Shown: piece after piece, positions 17,846 through 26,217 of the stretch
Layout: each line of letters begins with the position of its first letter
Numbering within the stretch: the first letter of the stretch is position 1
Program-made: the position numbers and the translations under genes
Notes under the pieces: generated by a model
Databases searched by the model: none
Seen by the model: only the letters and a program-made list of their open reading frames with translations
What the model was told of the DNA's origin: nothing
Source: Hydrogenophilaceae bacterium
Lineage (GTDB): Bacteria > Pseudomonadota > Gammaproteobacteria > Burkholderiales > Thiobacillaceae
DNA length: 36,778 nt
Assembly (NCBI GenBank): GCA_024709485.1
Contig: JANJWO010000027.1
Coordinates: forward strand, 1 to 36,778
Direction: 5' to 3'

Positions 17846-17870
17846 AAAAAGGCGGCTTGTCCGCCTTTTT
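17846..17870 (+). terminator. First terminator after rpsU
   Basis: Ten-base arms including the flanking A and T runs (17846-17855 with 17861-17870) and a five-base CTTGT loop form a good Rho-independent terminator. In E. coli a partial terminator lies at the equivalent place between rpsU and dnaG. Confidence 0.85.
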
Positions 17871-17913
17871 CATTTAGCCTTGGCGGCGGCTTGTCCGCCT
17901 TTTTCATTTAGCC
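17851..17913 (+). repeat. Tandem 29-base direct repeat containing the terminator
   Basis: An identical 29-base segment occurs at 17851-17879 and 17885-17913, separated by five bases. Each copy contains the GGCGG/CCGCC hairpin, the T-run and a CATTTAGCC tail, so the terminator has been duplicated in tandem. Confidence 0.95.
17885..17904 (+). terminator. Second, duplicated terminator after rpsU
   Basis: This is the second copy of the hairpin (17885-17889 with 17895-17899) followed by five T. It lacks the upstream A-run of the first copy, so its stem is shorter. Confidence 0.75.
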
Positions 17914-17942
17914 CGCCCCGACTGCAGATTACGGAGTACGCC

Positions 17943-18386
17943 ATGAGCCTGAAAGCCCGGATCCAGGAAGACATCAAGACCGCCATGAAGGCCAAGGAGT
18001 CCTTCAGGCTCGCGACCCTGCGCCTTCTGTCCGCCGCCATCAAGCAGAAGGAAGTGGACGAGCGCGTGGAAGTGGACGATGCCGCCGTGCTCGCCATCCT
18101 CGACAAGCTCATCAAGCAGCGCAAGGACTCCATCAGCCAGTTCGAAAAGGGCGGGCGCCAGGATCTGGCCGACGCGGAGAAGGCCGAAGTCGAAGTGCTG
18201 TCGGTCTATCTGCCGGCGCAACTCTCGGACGAGGAAATCGCCGCCGCCATCGATGCCGCCATCGCCGCCACCGGCGCGGCCGGCCCCAAGGACATGGGCA
18301 AGCTGATGGGCGTCTTGAAGCCGCAACTCGCGGGCAAGGCCGACATGGGCAAGGTCTCCGCCCTGGTCAAAAGCAAGCTCGGTTAA
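17943..18386 (+). CDS. yqeY: GatB/YqeY domain protein
   Basis: YqeY proteins resemble the C-terminal tRNA-binding domain of the GatB amidotransferase subunit; their own role is not settled. From the ATG at 17943 there are 147 residues. They start MSLKARIQEDIKTAMKAKE, followed by LRLLSAAIKQKEVDER and the segment LSVYLPAQLSDEEI. The end carries the family DMGKLMGVLKPQLAGKADMG motif. It lies between the rpsU terminators and dnaG, a placement seen in many proteobacteria. Confidence 0.95.
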   Translation: MSLKARIQEDIKTAMKAKESFRLATLRLLSAAIKQKEVDERVEVDDAAVLAILDKLIKQRKDSISQFEKGGRQDLADAEKAEVEVLSVYLPAQLSDEEIAAAIDAAIAATGAAGPKDMGKLMGVLKPQLAGKADMGKVSALVKSKLG

Positions 18387-18405
18387 TCCGCTGTAACATC
18401 CGGGG

Positions 18406-20109
18406 ATGATCCCCCGCGACTTCATCGACCAGCTGCTGTCACGCGTCGACATCGTCGACGTCATCGACCGGCGCGTGCCGCTGAAGAAAGCCGGGCAGAA
18501 CTACCAGGCCTGCTGCCCCTTCCACGGCGAGAAAACCCCCTCCTTCACGGTCAGCCCGACCAAGCAGTTCTACCATTGCTTCGGCTGCGGCGCGCACGGC
18601 TCCGCCATCGGCTTCCTCATGGAATACGGCGGCATGCCCTTCGTCGATGCGGTGAAAAGCCTGGCCGACGAAGCCGGCCTCAAGGTGCCGGAAGACGCAA
18701 GCTTTCAGCCCAAGCCGAAAACCGGCCCCGACCTCACCGAACACATGGCCAAGGCCGCCAGCTTCTACAAGGAGCAGTTGAAGGGCAGCGAACGCGCCAT
18801 CAGCTATCTGAAAAAACGCGGCCTCACCGGCCAGATCGCCGCCCGCTTCGGCCTGGGCTACGCCCCCGCCCAGTCCACCGCACTAAAGCAGGTCTTCCCG
18901 AGCTACGATGCGCCCGAACTCGCCGCCGCCGGCCTGGTGATCGACAATGAGCGCGGCCGCTACGACCGCTTCCGCGACCGCATCATGTTCCCCATCCGCA
19001 ATCCCAGGGGCCAGGTCATCGCCTTCGGCGGGCGCATCCTCGACCAGGGCGAGCCGAAATACCTGAACTCGCCGGAAACGCCGATTTTCCACAAGGGTTC
19101 GGAAGTCTACGGCCTGTTCGAAGGCCGCCAGGCCATCCGCGAGGCCGGCAAAATCCTGGTGGTGGAAGGCTACATGGACGTGGTGGCGCTGGCCCAGAAC
19201 GACATCCACTACGCCGTCGCCACGCTGGGCACCGCCACCACGCCTATCCACGCCCGCACGCTTTTAAGGCAGACCGACAGGCTCTACTACTGCTTCGACG
19301 GCGACAACGCCGGGCGCAAGGCGGCCTGGCGCGCGCTGGAAAACACCCTGGAAGCCCTCGCCGACGGCAAGGAAGTGTTCTTCCTGTTCCTGCCGGAAGG
19401 CGAGGATCCCGACAGCTGGGTGCGCGCCAACGGCAAGGATGCGTTCGAGGGCTTCATGCGGCGCGAGGCGCTGCCGCTTTCGGCCTTCCTGATCCGCGAA
19501 CTGTCACGCGAGAGCGACCTTTCCACCCAGGAAGGCCGCGCCAAGCTGCTGAAAAACGCCACCCCGCTCTTGCAGAAAATCGCCGCGCCCGTGCTGGCTG
19601 CGCTGATCCGCCGCCAGCTGGGCGACACCCTGGGCATGGGCGGCGAAGCCATCGGCTCGCTGACCGGCGCCAAACGCCCGTTCGGCGCCAAGGCAGCGCC
19701 GGCCCCGGCTGTCGCGCGCACGCGCCCTTCGCTTTGCCGCACCCTGGCGCGCGCCCTGGTCGCGCGGCCGGAATTCGCCGCCAGGATCGATCCGGCCAGG
19801 CTGCCGGCAGGCGATCCGCATGTCCCCTTGCTTACCCGGCTGGCCGAATGGCTGGCCGGGTTCGAATCCTTGCCCTCGGCCGCGGCGATGCTGGACGATC
19901 CGGACGCCCCTCCCGAACTCGGCGAATTGCAGGGCGAGGCAGAAATGCTAGAACAAAAAGGGAACTGGGACCCCGAGGCCGAGCTTGTGGGGGGGATCGG
20001 CCGGATCAACAGCCTCTGGGCTCGCCAGCGCCGCGAGGACTTGGCAAAACGCTTTGACACCCTGAGCGCAGCGGAGCGCGAGGAACTTCTGAGTCTCAGC
20101 AAAACCTAA
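18406..20109 (+). CDS. dnaG: DNA primase
   Basis: DnaG makes RNA primers for DNA replication at the fork with DnaB helicase. The 567 residues begin with the CHC2 zinc domain (ligands Cys37, His40, Cys58, Cys61), then the RNA polymerase domain with KYLNSPETPIF. The Toprim fold carries EGYMDVVAL and FDGDNAGRKAAW. The C-terminal helicase-binding region is divergent and alanine-rich around residues 415-450. The ATG at 18406 is 19 bases after yqeY. Length is close to E. coli DnaG (581). Confidence 0.97.
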   Translation: MIPRDFIDQLLSRVDIVDVIDRRVPLKKAGQNYQACCPFHGEKTPSFTVSPTKQFYHCFGCGAHGSAIGFLMEYGGMPFVDAVKSLADEAGLKVPEDASFQPKPKTGPDLTEHMAKAASFYKEQLKGSERAISYLKKRGLTGQIAARFGLGYAPAQSTALKQVFPSYDAPELAAAGLVIDNERGRYDRFRDRIMFPIRNPRGQVIAFGGRILDQGEPKYLNSPETPIFHKGSEVYGLFEGRQAIREAGKILVVEGYMDVVALAQNDIHYAVATLGTATTPIHARTLLRQTDRLYYCFDGDNAGRKAAWRALENTLEALADGKEVFFLFLPEGEDPDSWVRANGKDAFEGFMRREALPLSAFLIRELSRESDLSTQEGRAKLLKNATPLLQKIAAPVLAALIRRQLGDTLGMGGEAIGSLTGAKRPFGAKAAPAPAVARTRPSLCRTLARALVARPEFAARIDPARLPAGDPHVPLLTRLAEWLAGFESLPSAAAMLDDPDAPPELGELQGEAEMLEQKGNWDPEAELVGGIGRINSLWARQRREDLAKRFDTLSAAEREELLSLSKT

Positions 20110-20151
20110 TCAGGCCCGGAATTTGCCTATCCCCAAGAGGGGGGAAATCGG

Positions 20152-20157
20152 TATAAT
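20152..20157 (+). promoter_or_regulatory. Possible internal promoter (-10) for rpoD
   Basis: A consensus TATAAT lies 33 bases before the rpoD ATG, in the 81-base dnaG-rpoD gap. A CCCC/GGGG hairpin lies just upstream and no good -35 box is seen at 16-18 bases. Internal rpoD promoters are known in E. coli. Confidence 0.45.
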
Positions 20158-20190
20158 TCCCTGTTTTGCAAAATTTTTCTGGACAAGACC

Positions 20191-22128
<1,938 letters not shown>

Positions 22129-22149
22129 CGGGCCCCCGCTTGTTGGCGG

Positions 22150-22155
22150 CATAAT
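22150..22155 (+). promoter_or_regulatory. Possible tRNA promoter -10 box
   Basis: CATAAT ends 11 bases before the mature tRNA 5' end, which would give a short leader. A convincing -35 was not found. The tRNA may instead be processed from rpoD read-through. Confidence 0.3.
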
Positions 22156-22166
22156 TCAGTACAATC

Positions 22167-22243
22167 GGGCCTGTAGCTCAGTCGGTTAGAGCAGAGGACT
22201 CATAATCCTTTGGTCGTGGGTTCGAGTCCCACCGGGCCCACCA
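22167..22243 (+). tRNA. ileX: tRNA with CAU anticodon, probably tRNA-Ile2 (lysidine-modified)
   Basis: All four arms fold: a 7-base acceptor stem, D arm, anticodon stem GAGGA/TCCTT with loop CTCATAA, and T arm with TTCGAGT, ending in an encoded CCA; 77 bases in total. The CAT anticodon fits elongator Met or Ile2. The acceptor pairs C4-G69 and C5-G68 are known TilS identity elements in Ile2, and the anticodon stem resembles E. coli ileX, which also lies near rpoD. It reads AUA codons if CAU is modified to lysidine by TilS. The Ile2 assignment is inference from these features. Confidence 0.9.
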
Positions 22244-22272
22244 TCCTCAACAAAACAAGTACGAGGGGATAA

Positions 22273-22872
22273 ATGGGAGGAGACAACAAGAGGACGGGCG
22301 AGAAACGCCTGCAGATTCTACAGACGCTCGCGGCGATGCTGGAGGAACCCAACCCGGAAAAAATCACCACCGCCGCGCTGGCGCGGCGGCTGGAGGTGTC
22401 CGAGGCCGCGCTCTACCGCCATTTCGCCAGCAAGGCGCAGATGTACGAAGGCCTCATCGCCTTCATCGAAGACACCCTGTTCGGGCTGATTGCGCGGCTT
22501 ACCGCCGACAACACCGCCCCCCTCAAACAGGTCGAGGCCATCCTCTCCATGCTGCTGGGATTCGCCCAGAAGAATCGCGGCATGACGCGGGTGCTGATCG
22601 GCGAAGCGCTGGTGAACGAGGATCCGCGCCTGCAAAAACGCATCAACCAGCTGCACGATCGCTTGGAGGCCCAGCTCCGTCAGTGCCTGCGCTTCATGGA
22701 TAGCGGTCACGCCGGCAAGGACCCCGCCCTGCTGGCCAACCTGTATATGGCGCAAATCGTGGGCCGCTGGCACCAGTTCGCCAAAAGCGGTTTCGAGCGC
22801 GACCCCGCGAAGGACTGGCCCCTGCTGTGGCGCGAACTGTCGCTGCCGCTGGAAAAGACGCAGCCCGCCTAG
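22273..22872 (+). CDS. slmA: Nucleoid occlusion factor SlmA (TetR family)
   Basis: SlmA binds specific chromosomal sites and blocks FtsZ assembly over the nucleoid. The 199 residues have an N-terminal TetR helix-turn-helix (KITTAALARRLEVSEAALYR followed by HFASK) and the SlmA-specific FIEDTLF, LLGFAQKNRGMTRVLIGEAL and INQLHDRLEAQLRQ segments. A GAGGGGATAA ribosome-binding site precedes the ATG. It starts 29 bases after the tRNA and is convergent with rpoS. ZapD, another FtsZ regulator, is encoded elsewhere in the window. Confidence 0.9.
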   Translation: MGGDNKRTGEKRLQILQTLAAMLEEPNPEKITTAALARRLEVSEAALYRHFASKAQMYEGLIAFIEDTLFGLIARLTADNTAPLKQVEAILSMLLGFAQKNRGMTRVLIGEALVNEDPRLQKRINQLHDRLEAQLRQCLRFMDSGHAGKDPALLANLYMAQIVGRWHQFAKSGFERDPAKDWPLLWRELSLPLEKTQPA

Positions 22873-22941
22873 CGCGTTTATCCCGATTTAACGCACTGGC
22901 GGCGACGGCCGGACGCGACCGGCGGAATAGAGGCCAAGCGC

Positions 22942-22965
22942 GCAGGCCGGGTTTCCCCGGCCTGC
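22942..22965. terminator. Perfect 10-bp hairpin between convergent slmA and rpoS
   Basis: Ten-base perfect arms (22942-22951 and 22956-22965) with a TTTC loop lie in the 136-base gap between the two stops. There is no T-run on either strand, so it may act as a bidirectional RNA 3' end protector or a weak terminator. Confidence 0.45.
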
Positions 22966-23008
22966 CGTTCAAGGCGCAACCGCGCCCCACCCATGAATCA
23001 TGGCGCCG

Positions 23009-23935
23009 CTACACGCAGCCCCGCGACATGCCCAGGCGCATGAGCGGAATGCGCAGGCTGTTGAGGGCGTCCATCTGTATTTGGCGCACTCGCTCCCGGG
23101 TCACCCCCAGCTCGTTGGCGAGCTTTTCAAGCGTCGTGCCGCTCTGGCCATTCAGGCCGAAACGGCGCTCGACCACCCAGCGCTGACGCTCGGTGAGCTG
23201 CCCCAGCAAACGCTGCACGCTCGCCTCGGTTTCGGCCGCTTCCAGCACGTTGACCGGCTCTTTTTCCGGATCATCCGCAACCGCATCCATGATCGACAGG
23301 GCGGGATCGACATCCAGGGGACTGTCGAGCGAGCAGATGCGCTCGTTGAGCGCCAGGACTGCGCGCACCTCCTCGACCGGCTTGCCGAGGAAGGCGGCGA
23401 TATCGTCCGCTCCGGGTTCCAGGCAACCCTTGGCGCGAAGCTTGTGGGCGGCGCGCAGGCAGGCGTACAGCTCCTTGGTGACGTGCACCGGCAGGCGGAT
23501 GGTGCGCGACTGGTTCATGATCGCGCGGTCGATGTTCTGGCGGATCCACCAGGTGGCGTACGTGGAAAAACGGAAACCGCGCTCGGGGTCGAATTTTTCG
23601 AGCGCATGCATCAAACCGAGGTTGCCTTCCTCGATCAGGTCGAGGAGCGGCAGGCCGCGGTTGAGGTAATGCTTGGCGATATTCACCACCAGACGCAAGT
23701 TGCGCTCGATCATCTGTTGGCGCGCCGCCTGATCGCCCTGCCGCACACGGCGCGCCAATGCCTGCTCTTCGCGAGCGGTCAGGAGCGGATAGCGGCCAAT
23801 CTCGTTGAGGTATTGCTGGGTGACGTCATAAGACAACTCTCCCTGGGCATACTCGGCCTCCGGGGCGGCGGCCGGCACCTCGTCCAGATCCATCACCTCG
23901 TGCAGCTCTTCTTCCTGATACGGTGCATCCAGCAT
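23009..23935 (-). CDS. rpoS: RNA polymerase sigma factor RpoS (sigma-38)
   Basis: RpoS directs the general stress and stationary-phase response. The 308 residues begin with an acidic leader, then region 1.2 ([20 protein letters not shown]). Region 2 ([40 protein letters not shown]) and region 4.2 ([20 protein letters not shown]) follow. Unlike RpoD it lacks region 1.1 and the long acidic insert. A G-rich AAAGGGGGG ribosome-binding site sits five bases before the ATG. It is not beside nlpD, as it is in many proteobacteria, but downstream of a two-component cassette. Confidence 0.94.
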   Translation of the reverse strand: MLDAPYQEEELHEVMDLDEVPAAAPEAEYAQGELSYDVTQQYLNEIGRYPLLTAREEQALARRVRQGDQAARQQMIERNLRLVVNIAKHYLNRGLPLLDLIEEGNLGLMHALEKFDPERGFRFSTYATWWIRQNIDRAIMNQSRTIRLPVHVTKELYACLRAAHKLRAKGCLEPGADDIAAFLGKPVEEVRAVLALNERICSLDSPLDVDPALSIMDAVADDPEKEPVNVLEAAETEASVQRLLGQLTERQRWVVERRFGLNGQSGTTLEKLANELGVTRERVRQIQMDALNSLRIPLMRLGMSRGCV

Positions 23936-24010
23936 CTTGCCCCCCTTTAATTGATCGAAATAAAGTAGGCAAAGCTTAGAGAAAGCCGATAGACAACACA
24001 GTCACGGCCT

Positions 24011-24047
24011 ACAGGCGCTTGCTGTCAGGAAAACCACGACAGCCTGT
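24011..24047. repeat. Inverted repeat upstream of rpoS
   Basis: Within the 135 bases between the NarL-type regulator and rpoS, CTGTC (24022-24026) pairs with GACAG (24038-24042). The outer arms ACAGG (24011-24015) and CCTGT (24043-24047) also pair, with a bulge. It could end the signalling operon transcript, be an operator, or fold in the rpoS leader. Confidence 0.45.
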
Positions 24048-24070
24048 AAAGGAATCGTTACAAGAACGGC

Positions 24071-24703
24071 TTATTCGGCCAGGCCGGATTTGAGCGCGTA
24101 ACGCAGCAATTCGGCGTTATTGGCAACCCCGAGCTTGCGCATCAGGCGATGCTTGTGGGTGCTGATGGTGTTGGCCGAAAGGCAGAGCTGCTCGGCGATA
24201 TCGGCGACGCTCTTGCCGCCGGCCAGCATGCGCAGAACCTGGGTTTCGCGCTCGGAAAGCCGCTCATGCGGGGCTTTGTCGCGAAACGGGTCGAGTTCGA
24301 ATGCCAGCACCTCGGCAAGCGCACGGCTGATGTGGCGCCCGCCGTCGGCGATGCGGCGAATCGCGCCGGCAATCACCTCCGGCGAACTGCCCTTGGTCAG
24401 GTAGCCGGATGCGCCCGCGCGCAGCGTGTGCAAGGCGAACTGGTCCTCGCCGTGCATGCTCAGCACCAGCACTTTGGCGTCCGGCTTGTGCGCCTTGATG
24501 CGCTTGATGAGATCCACGCCCGAAGGGCCGGGCATGTTCATGTCCAGCACGAGCACATCCCAGCCGCCCTTGCGCACCTGCTCCATCACCTCGTGCCCGT
24601 CAGCCGCCTCGCCGACCACGGCTAGGCCTTGTGCCCCGGACAAAACCTGCTTCAGCCCCTCGCGCACGATGGCGTGGTCATCCGCGATCAACACCCTGAT
24701 CAT
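24071..24703 (-). CDS. NarL/FixJ-type response regulator (REC-LuxR HTH)
   Basis: This is a DNA-binding response regulator of 210 residues. The receiver domain has the acidic pair Asp8/Asp9 (IADDH), phospho-acceptor Asp54 (VLVLDMNMPG) and the conserved lysine in GYLTKGS. The LuxR-type helix-turn-helix at about 143-205 contains LSERETQVLRMLAGGKSVAD and STHKHRLMRKLGV. Overall it resembles UvrY/GacA-like regulators. The ATG overlaps the stop of the receiver-kinase as ATGA, so they are coupled. Its probable partner is that HisKA_3 kinase. Being directly upstream of rpoS, it could control rpoS, but this is inference. Confidence 0.93.
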   Translation of the reverse strand: MIRVLIADDHAIVREGLKQVLSGAQGLAVVGEAADGHEVMEQVRKGGWDVLVLDMNMPGPSGVDLIKRIKAHKPDAKVLVLSMHGEDQFALHTLRAGASGYLTKGSSPEVIAGAIRRIADGGRHISRALAEVLAFELDPFRDKAPHERLSERETQVLRMLAGGKSVADIAEQLCLSANTISTHKHRLMRKLGVANNAELLRYALKSGLAE

Positions 24704-25791
24704 GCCGCCCTCCCCATGGCTGTCTTGGCAAGCGGCACGGCGATGCGGACGATCGTCCTGCCCGGCTTGCTGTCGATATCCACTTCGCCGCCCACCATCA
24801 GCGCGCGCTCGCGGAGCCCGACGAGGCCGAAGGATTTCTTGCCGGGAGACCGGCTCGCCTGCATGCCGACGCCATTGTCTTCAATGGTGAGCTGCAGCGT
24901 GCCGTCCTGCAGCGTCAGCACGATCTCCGCCTGGCTGGCCCGCGAGTGCCGCGCCACATTGGTCAGCGCCTCCTGCAGCATGCGGAACACCGCCGTGGCG
25001 CGTTCTTCGTCGAGGTCGATGTCATCCACGTCGATCGCGAGTTCGCAGGCAATGCCGGTACGCCGCCGGAATTCCTGCACCTGCCACTCGATTGCGGGCA
25101 CCAGGCCGAGGTCAAGCACCGGCGGGCGCAGGTCCGCGGCGATGGCGCGCACCGAGTCCATGGTGCTCTCGATCAGGGACAGCAGGGCGCACAGCTTCTG
25201 GCCCAATTCGGGCTGATCGTCCTGGTAGCGCGCGCTCAGCATGGAAACTTCCAATTGCAATGCGGTGAGCGTCTGGCCGAGCTCGTCATGCACGTCGCGC
25301 GCGATGCGGCTGCGTTCTTCCTCGCGGACACTGACCTGATGCCTGGCCAGGTTGCGATACCTGGATTCTGCCCGGCGCTTTTCCCGGCGCAGGCGCTCTT
25401 CCTTGAGCACGTGCTGAATGACCGTCGGCAGCAATTTCAGGTAGCCGCGCTCGCCATCCTTGATCAGGTAGTCGCGGGCGCCGCGGCGCATGGCATCGAC
25501 CGCGATGGAAACATCCTGGGCGCCGGTCAGCATGATGACGGGCGTCGTGATTTCCCCCGAGCCGGCGGCCAGTTCGGACAGGAACTCCACGCCATCCATG
25601 TCCGGCAGATTGTAGTCGAGCAATATCAGGTCCGGCGCGCTCGTGCGCGCGCGCGCCAGCCCGTCGTGCGCATTGTCGGCTTCCGCCAGCTCGAAGGCGC
25701 AGCCGGCTTCCGCCCCCAGCGCGCGGCGGCAGACGAGACGATCGACGGCATCGTCCTCCACCAACAGCACGCGCACCGGGCTCTGGGTCAT
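24700..25791 (-). CDS. Histidine kinase with N-terminal receiver domain (REC-HisKA_3-HATPase)
   Basis: A soluble 363-residue signalling protein with no membrane segment. Residues 1-125 form a receiver domain with phospho-acceptor Asp59 (LILLDYNLPD) and the conserved lysine in DYLIKDGE. A helical linker is followed by a NarX/HisKA_3 dimerisation domain with phospho-His168 (IARDVHDELGQTLTALQLEV). A NarL-type ATPase domain follows (LQEALTNVARHS, DNGVGM, FGLVGLRERA). It could receive phosphate from the upstream kinase and control phosphorylation of the NarL-type regulator. Both junctions are ATGA overlaps. Confidence 0.92.
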   Translation of the reverse strand: MTQSPVRVLLVEDDAVDRLVCRRALGAEAGCAFELAEADNAHDGLARARTSAPDLILLDYNLPDMDGVEFLSELAAGSGEITTPVIMLTGAQDVSIAVDAMRRGARDYLIKDGERGYLKLLPTVIQHVLKEERLRREKRRAESRYRNLARHQVSVREEERSRIARDVHDELGQTLTALQLEVSMLSARYQDDQPELGQKLCALLSLIESTMDSVRAIAADLRPPVLDLGLVPAIEWQVQEFRRRTGIACELAIDVDDIDLDEERATAVFRMLQEALTNVARHSRASQAEIVLTLQDGTLQLTIEDNGVGMQASRSPGKKSFGLVGLRERALMVGGEVDIDSKPGRTIVRIAVPLAKTAMGRAA

Positions 25792-26204
25792 TGCGGCAAC
25801 TCGGAGAGTGTCCAGTAAGCGTCGACCTTGCGCACCGCCTCGACGAACTGCCGGTAATCGACCGGCTTGCGGATATAGCCGGCCACGCCGAGGTCGAAGC
25901 TCGCCACCTTGTCCTGCTGCTCCTCGGAAGTGGTGAGCACCACCACCGGAATGCGTTTGAGCGCGGGATCCTGCTTGACCAGCTGCAAAAACTCGATGCC
26001 GCCCATCACCGGCATGTTGAGGTCGAGCAGGATGATGCAGGGCACGACCTGGCCGGGCTGGCGCAGGTAACTCAGCCCCTCCTCGCCGTTTTCGACCTGG
26101 ACCAGGGGATTCACCACATGCAGTTCCTTGAGGGCGCGGCGCACGGTCATGGCGTCCACCTCATCGTCTTCCACCAGCAATATCGCTTTGCATGTGCTCT
26201 TCAT
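25788..26204 (-). CDS. Single-domain response regulator (Rcp1-like)
   Basis: A stand-alone receiver of 138 residues starting at the ATG at 26204, resembling Rcp1, the partner of cyanobacterial phytochrome kinases. It has the acidic pocket VEDDEVD, phospho-acceptor Asp61 in ILLDLNMPVMGG, Thr91/Thr92 and Lys113 in YIRKPVDY. There is no output domain, so it probably passes phosphate on or acts by protein contact. It starts 13 bases after the membrane kinase stop and overlaps the next gene as ATGA. An out-of-frame ATG at 26218 is not the start. Confidence 0.92.
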   Translation of the reverse strand: MKSTCKAILLVEDDEVDAMTVRRALKELHVVNPLVQVENGEEGLSYLRQPGQVVPCIILLDLNMPVMGGIEFLQLVKQDPALKRIPVVVLTTSEEQQDKVASFDLGVAGYIRKPVDYRQFVEAVRKVDAYWTLSELPQ

Positions 26205-26217
26205 CTGCCGCGCTCCA

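Noticed and set aside
17851-17913. Reading the 29-base direct repeat as a minimal CRISPR array
   Set aside because: There are only two copies with a five-base spacer and each contains a terminator hairpin and T-run, so it is a duplicated terminator.
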